A DNA stretch of 36,858 bases from NCBI GenBank assembly GCA_002843005.1, contig PHEX01000007.1, positions 1-36,858 of the forward strand, read 5' to 3'. This stretch comes from Candidatus Anoxymicrobium japonicum. Lineage in GTDB: Bacteria; Actinomycetota; Geothermincolia; Fen-727; Anoxymicrobiaceae. The position numbers were made by a program, and so were the translations under genes. How positions within the stretch are numbered: the stretch's first letter is position 1; every line of letters begins with the position of its first letter. Under the pieces are notes generated by a model that saw nothing but the letters and a program-made list of their open reading frames with translations, made no database searches and was not told where the DNA came from. Below are positions 1-6,640 of the stretch, one piece after another.

Positions 1-163
1 TGCGATGATGAATTCTCTATTGCTTGGAGCGGACAGCGCGGATAGAATTTGAGAGAGAAAGAGTTAGGCGGACTGGGTCAAAAAGTGCGAAAGTCCACTC
101 ACGAATACGTTATATATTCCCCCCCCGATTCCTGGTTACACCACTCTTCCCAACGCCCCGGAT

Positions 164-850
164 GTGGGAACCCCGGCTTCCAATCCTACCAAGCCCGACG
201 CGCCGACGTTTGGATCCGGTGGAGATGTTGACACACTGGGAGCCGCGGGGCTCGATGCCCCCGTGAGGCTGCTCGAGCCCAGTTGGTCGCACTTCCTGGA
301 GAAGGCGATGGTCGATGACGTGGCAGGGAGCCACATGCTCGTATCGACGCCACCCGAGGTTCATTTCACATGGGATACCACCGCTTACAACTCGAACGAG
401 ACGGTTTACCTTGGCGATGAAGATTGCACGCTGGTTATCGACAAGGTGAGCTTTCCTCCTGACGCTAATGGGTACACGGCGACTATCGTGGCTAAGGGCG
501 ATGTGAGGATAGACGCCTCGAATGGGACGAATTGGTTTGTCGATACCAATCAGACTTTGAACATCATCGCCGGCAAGGACATAAGGAGGACGACCACGGG
601 TTTCATGCTGGCGAGTTCGGAGAACTGCGCTTTTCACTTTTACGCGGGCCACGACATAGAGATGCGCGATATGGCGTGGAAAGCGGCGGGAGTTCACGAG
701 TTTTACGGTTCTTTCACGGCGGGCAACAGGGTGTATTTTGAAAGCCCGTACACGCTGTGGCAGTGGACGACTTTCAAATGGAGCAGGTGGGGATTGGATC
801 CGGTAGGCTGGACGCCGTCATTCACTGTACAGAGCTGGCGGGAAATATAG
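164..850 (+). CDS. C-terminal remnant of a PilX/DUF7305-like pilus-associated protein
   Basis: The 228-residue reading is rich in short beta-strand-like segments (VYLGDEDCTLVIDK, TLNIIAGKDI, FHFYAGHDIEM, FYGSFTAGNRVYF) and ends in SWREI. This resembles the C-terminal half of PilX-type minor pilus proteins, in which repeated strands of the type 'I.A.GDI' end in a conserved Trp. The open frame runs back to position 68 without a start codon and meets an in-frame TAG at 65-67. The GTG at 164 has no ribosome binding site and would begin inside a Pro/Thr-rich linker. A run of eight C at 119-126 is a possible frameshift point. The N-terminal membrane helix expected of a pilin-like protein is absent, so this is probably a broken or 5'-truncated gene. 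The family assignment is by general resemblance only. Confidence 0.45.
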   Translation: MGTPASNPTKPDAPTFGSGGDVDTLGAAGLDAPVRLLEPSWSHFLEKAMVDDVAGSHMLVSTPPEVHFTWDTTAYNSNETVYLGDEDCTLVIDKVSFPPDANGYTATIVAKGDVRIDASNGTNWFVDTNQTLNIIAGKDIRRTTTGFMLASSENCAFHFYAGHDIEMRDMAWKAAGVHEFYGSFTAGNRVYFESPYTLWQWTTFKWSRWGLDPVGWTPSFTVQSWREI

Positions 851-868
851 ACCAACTGGCGGAAATAT
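835..868 (+). repeat. Imperfect short direct repeat across a gene junction
   Basis: CTGGCGGGAAATATA (835-849) is followed seven bases later by CTGGCGGAAATAT (856-868). The first copy carries the end of the PilX-like frame just before its stop. The second carries the ribosome binding site and the first bases of the next gene's ATG. It looks like a small local duplication that supplied the translation start region of the downstream gene. Confidence 0.5.
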
Positions 869-1574
869 GAAAAGGTGCCCTGAGCACCTGGATGAAGAAA
901 CGATGGTGTCTTGCATGGATTGCGGCAGGGATTTCTGCCGCGTGTGCAATCCCATGCTGGGCGCCGGGCAGTGGTGCCCGATCTGCTACGACAGGTCGTT
1001 GAAAGACCTCACGGCGAAAGAGACGGGCGACGAGAAGCGGAAAAAGCGCGGGCGGCTGAGGATAAGTCTGAGAAATGCCGCGGTATTCACAAAAAAACAT
1101 TTTCCCATTTCTTTTTCACAGAAGATTTCATGGGAGGGGGAACCACCACTTGTGAAGGCATGGCCCGGGTTCCTGGTTGCCGCAATCGGGGGCGGCGGGC
1201 TCTGGATGGCAGCCGTGCTTCTGACGCGCAGGCGCCTTGCAATCTTTTCCATATGCGTGGCACTCCTCGTGGCATGTGCGGTGGTCCGGTCACTGGGTGT
1301 GAAATACGGGGTCGCGACAGCGGTGCTTGCTTCTGCGACAGTGATGTTGGCGCTGGTCGCGGGCGAGTTGATCGTGCAGTTGCTGTACCGTCTTGAGGTC
1401 ATCAGGAAACTCGATCTTGTGCGGGCCTGGGCAAACACTCCCAACAGCCGTATCTATGCCATTTATTACAAGAAGCTGCTGCTGGCGCGGATGCTTCCAG
1501 CGGTGGTGATCGCGTTCATTGTCGGGTGGTGGCCGCTCAAGCGCAAATTAGGCTGGAAAGGTTTCTCGACTTAA
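867..1574 (+). CDS. Zinc-finger (B-box-like) multi-pass membrane protein, function unknown
   Basis: This 235-residue protein starts with a cysteine-rich module of B-box/zinc-ribbon type, with candidate ligands C4, H7, C16, C19, C24, C27, C37 and C40. A basic linker (about residues 50-90) follows. Then come about four hydrophobic segments: roughly residues 97-119, 122-141, 146-170 and 207-226. A cytoplasmic metal-binding head on a small membrane domain is the likely layout; the role is unknown. The ATG at 867 is preceded by GGCGGAA. The stop codon TAA (1572-1574) lies inside the palindromic element at 1571-1670. Similar B-box-plus-transmembrane proteins occur in many bacteria without an assigned function. 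Confidence 0.75.
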   Translation: MKRCPEHLDEETMVSCMDCGRDFCRVCNPMLGAGQWCPICYDRSLKDLTAKETGDEKRKKRGRLRISLRNAAVFTKKHFPISFSQKISWEGEPPLVKAWPGFLVAAIGGGGLWMAAVLLTRRRLAIFSICVALLVACAVVRSLGVKYGVATAVLASATVMLALVAGELIVQLLYRLEVIRKLDLVRAWANTPNSRIYAIYYKKLLLARMLPAVVIAFIVGWWPLKRKLGWKGFST

Positions 1575-1670
1575 CTTTTGGGGAGCAGGTCTTTTTTCTT
1601 AAGTCGGTACACGTTATCTGGATTGAAGGCCATCGACTCTGAGAAAAAAGACCTGCTCCCCAAAAGTTAA
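1571..1670. repeat. Palindromic element E1 (TTAACTTTTGGGG family), 29-bp arms
   Basis: The left arm (1571-1599) begins TTAACTTTTGGGGAGCAGG. The right arm (1642-1670) is its exact 29-base reverse complement, with a 42-base spacer. The outer TTAA on the left contains the stop of the zinc-finger membrane protein. The outer TTAA on the right contains the stop of the minus-strand peptidase. The hairpin may act as a bidirectional terminator between these convergent genes. It shares its outer bases with the elements at 7943, 14147, 32631 and 33730. Confidence 0.9.
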
Positions 1671-2671
1671 GTCAGGATGTTCGCCCCGTTTTCCGTCAGC
1701 AGCACCGTTTCCTCGTGGCGCGCGCCGAACTCGCCTTCGATGTAGACGCCCGGCTCGATAGTGAAGACCATGCCGGGCTCGAGTGTGTCAGTTGAGAGGC
1801 TTGACAGGGTTGGCTTCTCGTGCGCCTCGAGGCCGACGCCGTGCCCGAGCCCGTGAACGAAGTTCTCGGCGAAACCGAGCGCTTCGAGCCGTTCGCGCGC
1901 GGCGCGGTCGACGTCTGCCGCCGCCACGCCGGGAGCGAGGATCGCGAACGCGGCGTCTGACGCCTCGCGCACCACATCGGTGACCCGCGCCTGGAGTTGA
2001 GTTGGCTCACCGAGGCAGATTGTCCTGGTGACGTCGCAGCAGTAGCCGTCCTTGAGCGCGCCGAAATCGATGACCACCAGGTCGCCTTGCTCGAGCCGCC
2101 GGTCGGTGATTCGCGCGTGCGGCATCGAGGAGTTCGGGCCGGAGGCTACGATAGTGTCAAACGCGGGTTTGTCCGCCCCGGCGCTCATCATCAAAAAATC
2201 AAGGCGGGCGGCGAGTTCGCGTTCTGAAACGCCGGGTGAGATCATGGGGAGCAGGTTCTCCCAGGCGCGCCGCGCACACCCGGCCGCGAGGCGGATGGCC
2301 TCGATCTCTGTCGGGTCTTTGCGCTCGCGCATGGTTTCGACGACCTTGCTTGTGAACTCGATTGTCGAGTCGGGCAACGACTTGATGAGCCTTTGCTGGA
2401 AAGCGATTGTGGACGAGTCTTCGAGCCCAACGGCGCCCTGGCGCTTGTGCAGGCTCGCGGCAATCGACTCGGTGATGTCGCGCGTGACGATATTGACGTT
2501 CCAGTTGGCCGTTTCGCGAGCCACCTGCTCGCGGTAGCGGCCGTCCGTGAAAATGGTGGCCGCCTCTCCTGTGATGACCGCGACAGCGCTCGAGCCCGTG
2601 AAGCCACTCAGGTACCGGACGTTTTCAGCCTTTGTGATTACAAGCGCGTCGAAGAATAAGGGGTCAGGCAC
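1667..2671 (-). CDS. pepP: Xaa-Pro aminopeptidase, M24 family
   Basis: This 334-residue creatinase/aminopeptidase-P-fold metallopeptidase removes N-terminal residues that precede proline. The N-terminal domain carries the typical NVRYLSGFTGSS. The C-terminal pita-bread domain has all five metal ligands: Asp in VVIDFGA, Asp in CDVTRT, His in HGLGHGVG, Glu in IEPGVY and Glu in RHEETVLLT. The first helix of the family (about 10-15 residues before 'DALVIT') is missing. The reading begins with GTG inside a palindromic repeat, whose bases encode the N-terminal MPDPL. The same repeat provides GGAAAGG six bases upstream of the GTG. The stop lies in another repeat (E1). In many bacteria pepP directly precedes efp on the same strand; here it is inverted and separated from efp by a glycosyltransferase. 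Confidence 0.93.
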   Translation of the reverse strand: MPDPLFFDALVITKAENVRYLSGFTGSSAVAVITGEAATIFTDGRYREQVARETANWNVNIVTRDITESIAASLHKRQGAVGLEDSSTIAFQQRLIKSLPDSTIEFTSKVVETMRERKDPTEIEAIRLAAGCARRAWENLLPMISPGVSERELAARLDFLMMSAGADKPAFDTIVASGPNSSMPHARITDRRLEQGDLVVIDFGALKDGYCCDVTRTICLGEPTQLQARVTDVVREASDAAFAILAPGVAAADVDRAARERLEALGFAENFVHGLGHGVGLEAHEKPTLSSLSTDTLEPGMVFTIEPGVYIEGEFGARHEETVLLTENGANILT

Positions 2672-2692
2672 CGTCTACCTTTCCGTCTACCT
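2660..2692. repeat. Repeat element E2 (GGGGTCAGGCACC family), single arm carrying a translation start
   Basis: The plus strand reads GGGGTCAGGCACCGTCTACC followed by TTTCCGTCTACC. The same sequence recurs at 17726 and, in the reverse sense, at 20672-20703. On the minus strand it reads GGAAAGG, six bases, then GTGCCTGACCCC. The GTG (2671-2669) is the apparent start of the peptidase gene and GGAAAGG (2684-2678) is its apparent Shine-Dalgarno. Confidence 0.85.
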
Positions 2693-2708
2693 CGCGCGCA
2701 AGGCAAGG

Positions 2709-2714
2709 TATAAT
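2709..2714 (+). promoter_or_regulatory. Possible -10 box for the glycosyltransferase-efp-nusB genes
   Basis: A perfect TATAAT lies 43 bases before the GTG start of the glycosyltransferase and just downstream of repeat E2. No convincing -35 box is present at 16-18 bases spacing, so this is a tentative call. Confidence 0.35.
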
Positions 2715-2757
2715 TGACCCGCGCGCTATCGATCATTCGCGAGAGAAGCAGGAACAA

Positions 2758-3864
2758 GTGAACATACTATTTCTTTGCTGGAGAGACGTAAAGAACCCGA
2801 GGGCCGGGGGGGCTGAGGTTTACATCTTTGAAGTGGGCAAGAGATTGAACGCGCGCGGCCACAGTGTCACGCTTTTCACGGCGGCGTTTCCCGGTTGCGC
2901 GCCGGAGGAGTCGATAGATGGCGTGCGGGTAATCAGGCAGGGCGCGCAGGTTACAGTGCAGTGGCGGTTTTACAGGTGGTGGAGGAGGCAGGGGCAAAAC
3001 GACGGCTACGACACGGTCGTTGAAACGGTCAACACAATCCCGTTTCTTACGCCTCTTTATATTCGTGGGGGAAAGATGCGCCGAAAAGCGCTGTTTTTCC
3101 AGCTTTGCGGTCGTGTATGGTGGTACGAGAGCGTATTCCCGCTCAACGTGATCGGTTTTCTTTTAGAGCCGCTTTACCTCCTGGCATACCGGCGGACCCA
3201 CGTGGCCACTATCTCGGAATCGAGCAGGAAAGACCTTGTGAGACACGGTGTGCCCGGGCGGCTTGTCGATATCTGCCCAGTGGGAATTGACGCGCGGCAG
3301 CCGGAAACGATTGCGTCCGGGGGCGATGGGCTGAATATACTGTTTGTCGGGCGACTTACACCGTCAAAGCGGCCAGATCATGTCATAAAGGCTTTTGCGA
3401 AAATACGCCTAACGCGCGCCGACGCCAGGCTGTGGATCGTCGGTGACGGCAAGCCTCGCTTCAAGGCCGGGCTCGAGCGGCTTGTCCGGGCGCTTGGGCT
3501 CGAGCGGGATGTCACATTTTTCGGACGGGTTTCAGAGGACGGGAAAGCGCGGCTCATGAGAGAAGCGCATGTGATCGCGGTAACCTCGGTCAAAGAGGGA
3601 TGGGGGCTGGTGGTGACAGAGGCGGCCGCGCGCGGCACTCCCGCTGTCGTGTACGATGTGGACGGGCTTCGCGATTCGGTTCGCGGCGGCGTAACCGGCG
3701 TGGTCTGCGGGGAGAACACTCCCGAAGTGCTCAGCCGCGAAGTTCTTGCGCTTGCGGCCGATGCGTTTCGCCTTGAGAAAATGAGAAATAACGCGCGCGC
3801 GTTCAGCAGTGAGTTCACCTGGGAGAAGGCAACGGAGGCATTTGAGCGTTTCATCGGATCGTGA
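2758..3864 (+). CDS. GT4-family glycosyltransferase
   Basis: This 368-residue GT-B-fold retaining glycosyltransferase probably transfers a sugar from a nucleotide donor to a lipid or polysaccharide acceptor at the inner membrane face. The N-terminal domain has the acceptor-side signature GGAEVYIFEVGKRL and HSVTLFTAAF. The C-terminal donor domain opens with ILFVGRLTPSKRP. It carries the EX7E-type motif in EGWGLVVTEAAA, followed by GTPAVVYDVDGL. It starts with GTG at 2758 preceded by AGGA. The stop is 18 bases before efp, so it is probably co-transcribed with efp-nusB, although functionally unrelated. The sugar and acceptor cannot be predicted from the sequence. Confidence 0.92.
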   Translation: MNILFLCWRDVKNPRAGGAEVYIFEVGKRLNARGHSVTLFTAAFPGCAPEESIDGVRVIRQGAQVTVQWRFYRWWRRQGQNDGYDTVVETVNTIPFLTPLYIRGGKMRRKALFFQLCGRVWWYESVFPLNVIGFLLEPLYLLAYRRTHVATISESSRKDLVRHGVPGRLVDICPVGIDARQPETIASGGDGLNILFVGRLTPSKRPDHVIKAFAKIRLTRADARLWIVGDGKPRFKAGLERLVRALGLERDVTFFGRVSEDGKARLMREAHVIAVTSVKEGWGLVVTEAAARGTPAVVYDVDGLRDSVRGGVTGVVCGENTPEVLSREVLALAADAFRLEKMRNNARAFSSEFTWEKATEAFERFIGS

Positions 3865-3882
3865 TATTGAACTGGAGGCAGG

Positions 3883-4443
3883 ATGTCTGTATCAACAGCG
3901 GAATTTCGAAACGGACTTGTGCTCGACCTTGACGGGCCGCTTATGCGCATTATCGAGTTTCAGCACGTGAAACCCGGCAAGGGCGGAGCTTTTGTCAGGA
4001 CAAAACTCAAAAACGTCGAGACCGGGAAAGTTATCGACAAGACGTTTCGCGCGGGGGAGAAGCTCGAGGAGGCGGTGCTCGAGCACAGGCGCATGCAGTA
4101 CCTGTACAAGGATGGCGGCAACGACATCTTCATGGATCTCGAGAGCTTTGAGCAGGTTCACGTGGCGGCATCTGTGATCGGCGAGGACGCGAACTTTCTG
4201 GTGGAAAATCAGGAGTTGAGCGTTTTCACGAGAAATGGAAACGCGGTGACGATTGAGTTGCCGCCAGCGGTAACGTTGCGTGTTTCGAGTGCGGAACCGT
4301 GGCTCAAGGGCGACACCTCGAGTGGCGCCACAAAGCCGGTGACGCTCGAAACGGGGCTGGTCGTCCAGGCGCCGCTTTTTGTCAACGTTGGAGACGCGCT
4401 CAAGGTGGACACCCGGACAGGGCGCTACATGGAAAGGGCCTAG
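3883..4443 (+). CDS. efp: Translation elongation factor P
   Basis: This 186-residue, three-domain factor binds between the P and E sites of stalled ribosomes and speeds peptide bond formation at polyproline stretches. The domain I tip loop reads VKPGKGGAF, placing Lys33 at the position that is post-translationally modified in EF-Ps of the lysine type; no modification enzyme is in the window. The last domain has the expected ETGLVVQAPLFVNVGD and ends DTRTGRYMERA. The ATG has GGAGGC upstream. The stop overlaps the nusB start (TAGTG), showing translational coupling. The efp-nusB pairing upstream of pyrimidine genes is common in Gram-positive and related genomes. Confidence 0.98.
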   Translation: MSVSTAEFRNGLVLDLDGPLMRIIEFQHVKPGKGGAFVRTKLKNVETGKVIDKTFRAGEKLEEAVLEHRRMQYLYKDGGNDIFMDLESFEQVHVAASVIGEDANFLVENQELSVFTRNGNAVTIELPPAVTLRVSSAEPWLKGDTSSGATKPVTLETGLVVQAPLFVNVGDALKVDTRTGRYMERA

Positions 4444-4877
4444 TGGTGTCGAGGGGACAGAGCAGCCGGGGTCACCAGCGCAAGTACGCGTTGCGAGTCC
4501 TCTTTGAGATGGACAGCAACAGGACGACTGTGCGCGAAGTAATGGATGGCAAGCGGCGCGCCGGCGAGGATGGGCCGGGGGATTTGGCGATTGAGCTCAT
4601 CGAGGGCGTTGTCCGGCACTTGCCGGAGTTCGACGATATCATCGGCAGGTACGCCGAGGGTTGGGACATCGAGCGCATGCCTGGGGTGGATCGCAACATC
4701 ATTCGCATGGCGCTCTACGAGCTGTTCTTTACAGACATACCACCGGGAGCGACTATCAATGAGGCCGTTGAGCTTGCCAAGGTTTATTCAACCGATGAGT
4801 CGGGCAAATTCGTGAACGGCGTGCTGGGCCGCGTGACCCGTGACAGGGAAGAGGGAAAATTGTCCTTGCCATCGTGA
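4443..4877 (+). CDS. nusB: Transcription antitermination factor NusB
   Basis: This 144-residue all-helical protein binds boxA RNA with NusE (ribosomal protein S10) in antitermination of rRNA operons. It has the family start RGHQRKYALRVLFEMD, the central IERMPGVDRNIIRMALYEL and the late PPGATINEAVELAKVYS with FVNGVLGRV. The start is GTG at 4443, overlapping the efp stop, or GTG at 4446; GGAAAGG at 4431-4437 fits 4446 slightly better. The gene is followed by the PyrR-controlled leader, so read-through from efp-nusB would pass the pyrimidine attenuator. Confidence 0.96.
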   Translation: MVSRGQSSRGHQRKYALRVLFEMDSNRTTVREVMDGKRRAGEDGPGDLAIELIEGVVRHLPEFDDIIGRYAEGWDIERMPGVDRNIIRMALYELFFTDIPPGATINEAVELAKVYSTDESGKFVNGVLGRVTRDREEGKLSLPS

Positions 4878-4906
4878 TGGAACAGTGCTAATCTTTTTCA
4901 TGGAGA

Positions 4907-4938
4907 CCCTTTAATCTGGTTCGGAGAAACCGGGAAGG
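4907..4938 (+). promoter_or_regulatory. PyrR-binding RNA hairpin of the pyr operon leader
   Basis: The leader reads CCCTTTAATCTGGTT, then CGGAGA, then AACCGGGAAGG. CTGGTT and AACCGG pair (one G-U) around a loop containing GAGA. Outer CCTT can pair with AAGG across an internal bulge. This matches the known PyrR-binding anti-antiterminator, with its conserved CCUUUAA, GAGA-type loop and GGGAAGG. When UMP is plentiful, PyrR should stabilise this hairpin and favour the terminator that follows. Confidence 0.8.
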
Positions 4939-4970
4939 AAGGAAACTTGAAGACAGGAACCACAAAAGAC

Positions 4971-5005
4971 GTCTTGCCGATTTTCGGCGGGGCGTTTAAC
5001 TTTTT
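4971..5005 (+). terminator. Intrinsic terminator of the pyr attenuator
   Basis: GTCTTGCCGA (4971-4980) pairs at all ten positions, counting G-U pairs, with TCGGCGGGGC (4984-4993) around a TTT loop. GTTTAACTTTTT follows. The U-tract is interrupted by AAC because it coincides with the left end of a TTAACTTTT repeat element. Position and order after the PyrR site fit a classic attenuator. Confidence 0.7.
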
Positions 5006-5137
5006 CCTCCTCCTCGAGTGAGAAAACGCATAATGGGGTCAAACCAAAATATGCGTTTTGCAACAGATAAATGATGGGAGTGCCCATAAAAACGCATATT
5101 TTGGTTTGACCCCATTATGCGTTTTCAAAAGTTAAAC
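4994..5137. repeat. Nested palindromic element E3 in the pyrR leader
   Basis: The outer arms are GTTTAACTTTT (4994-5004) and its complement within 5126-5137. Inside lies a second perfect inverted repeat with 37-base arms at 5023-5059 and 5089-5125, starting AAAACGCATAATGGGGTCAA. Each arm is itself bounded by AAAACGCATA and TATGCGTTTT. The 29-base loop contains a third small hairpin (ATGGG/CCCAT, 5074-5087). The inner unit recurs in opposite orientation at 33747-33849. Confidence 0.92.
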
Positions 5138-5159
5138 GGAAGAAGAAAGAGTTGACCAC

Positions 5160-5705
5160 ATGAGTTTTGAAGCGCGGACGAAGGTGATAGACGCGGAGGA
5201 TGTCGCGAGGGTCGTCACACGCATATCACACGAGATTCTGGAGCGGAACAGGGGCGTCGAAGACATTGTACTGGTTGGAATCCGCACCCGCGGGGTTTTT
5301 CTCGCGCGGCGACTTGCCACCGTTATTGAACGAATCGAAGGCTGCGCGATCGAGGTTGGCGAGCTCGACGTGTCTTTTTACCGCGACGACATCGCTTCCA
5401 GAGGAGGCGCCGCGAACGTCGGCGTCACCCGGATCGACTTTGACATCAACGACAAGCGGGTTGTGATTGTGGATGATGTCCTTTATACGGGGCGCACTAT
5501 CCGGGCGGCGATGGACGCGCTGATGGATTTCGGGAGGCCGCGGGTGATCCAACTGGCGGTGCTTGTCGATCGCGGGCATCGCGAGCTTCCTGTCAGGGCC
5601 GACTACGTTGGAAAGAACCTCCCGACATCGGGAAACGAGAGGGTCAAGGTCTCGCTCGAGGAGATAGACGGGACGGACATGGTAGAGATCGGCGAGGAGG
5701 CATGA
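5160..5705 (+). CDS. pyrR: PyrR, pyrimidine operon attenuator / uracil phosphoribosyltransferase
   Basis: This 181-residue RNA-binding regulator binds the pyr leader when UMP is bound. Family members also convert uracil and PRPP to UMP. The PRPP-binding signature [13 protein letters not shown] is at residues 101-113. The family pattern VGIRTRG is near residue 39, and the C-terminal part has [17 protein letters not shown]. Its own leader holds a PyrR target, so it is autoregulated together with the biosynthetic genes. The stop overlaps the pyrB start. The ATG is preceded by a purine-rich GGAAGAAGAAAG that begins right after repeat E3. Confidence 0.97.
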   Translation: MSFEARTKVIDAEDVARVVTRISHEILERNRGVEDIVLVGIRTRGVFLARRLATVIERIEGCAIEVGELDVSFYRDDIASRGGAANVGVTRIDFDINDKRVVIVDDVLYTGRTIRAAMDALMDFGRPRVIQLAVLVDRGHRELPVRADYVGKNLPTSGNERVKVSLEEIDGTDMVEIGEEA

Positions 5706-6640
5706 TGCCGGATGTGACGACAGATCACAGGCACCTGCTGTCGATATCAGATCTCGACGCTTCGGAGATACTCAATCTCCTGGACTCAGCGCGCTCGTTC
5801 GCGGAAGTCTCGATGAGGCCGGTCAAGAAAGTCCCCGCGCTTCGTGGCAGGACCATTGTCAACATGTTCCTCGAGCCGAGCACGCGCACAAAGATCTCTT
5901 TTGAAGTAGCTGCGAAGCGCCTCTCGGCCGACGTCATGAACTTTTCTCCAGCCGCGAGCAGCTTCTCCAAGGGTGAGAGCCTCAAGGACACGGGCAATAC
6001 GATAGTGGCAATGGGCGTGGACGCGCTGGTGATCAGATCCTCGAGCGCCGGCGCGCCTCATATTCTTGCCGATTGGGTGGACTGCTCGGTCATCAACGCG
6101 GGCGACGGCATGCACGAGCACCCCACCCAGGCTTTGCTGGACCTGTTCACGATGCGCGAGTGGCTGGGCCGGCTCGAGGGCCTCAAGGTCGCTATAGTCG
6201 GAGACATAGACCACTCGAGGGTCGCGCGCAGTAATATCCACGCGCTCAACAAGGTTGGCGCTGAAGTGATGCTCGTGGCGCCCCGATCGCTGTTGCCCGA
6301 GGCGGTAGAGGAGATTGGCGTCACAGTCACCAGCTCGCTTGATGAGGCGCTTGAGTGGTGTGACGTGCTCTATCTCCTGCGTATCCAGGTAGAGCGTGTG
6401 AATGAGTCCCGGTTTCCCTCCCTGCGCGAGTACATGCTGCTGTACGGACTTACTCAGACGCGCTGGTCGCGCTTGAAGCGCAAGCCGCTGGTGATGCATC
6501 CCGGCCCGATGAACCGTGGCGTGGAGATAGCGTCCGAGGTAGCCGACGAGGTCGAGCCGGTGATAATCGCTCAGGTGTCGGCCGGAGTCGCCGTGCGGAT
6601 GGCGGTTCTGTACGACATTCTTGGAGGCAGCCGTGACTGA
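5705..6640 (+). CDS. pyrB: Aspartate carbamoyltransferase, catalytic subunit
   Basis: This enzyme condenses carbamoyl phosphate with aspartate to carbamoyl aspartate, the committed step of pyrimidine synthesis; it acts in the cytoplasm as a trimer. It has the carbamoyl-phosphate motif FLEPSTRTKISFE near residues 56-68 and HEHPTQALLD near 138-146. Late motifs are LLRIQVER and MHPGPMNRGVEI. There are two adjacent start codons, 5702 and 5705. AGGAGG at 5695-5700 leaves four bases to 5705 and only one to 5702, so 5705 was chosen (311 residues). The gene overlaps the pyrR stop, and its own stop overlaps the pyrC start. No pyrI regulatory subunit is present. Confidence 0.97.
   Translation: MPDVTTDHRHLLSISDLDASEILNLLDSARSFAEVSMRPVKKVPALRGRTIVNMFLEPSTRTKISFEVAAKRLSADVMNFSPAASSFSKGESLKDTGNTIVAMGVDALVIRSSSAGAPHILADWVDCSVINAGDGMHEHPTQALLDLFTMREWLGRLEGLKVAIVGDIDHSRVARSNIHALNKVGAEVMLVAPRSLLPEAVEEIGVTVTSSLDEALEWCDVLYLLRIQVERVNESRFPSLREYMLLYGLTQTRWSRLKRKPLVMHPGPMNRGVEIASEVADEVEPVIIAQVSAGVAVRMAVLYDILGGSRD

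Noticed and set aside
1571-1670. Treating the palindromes simply as rho-independent terminators
   Set aside because: Some lie between convergent genes and may terminate. Others are inside operons (7943, 9079), in leaders (4994, 22305) or exist as solo arms, and they share sequence rather than only structure.
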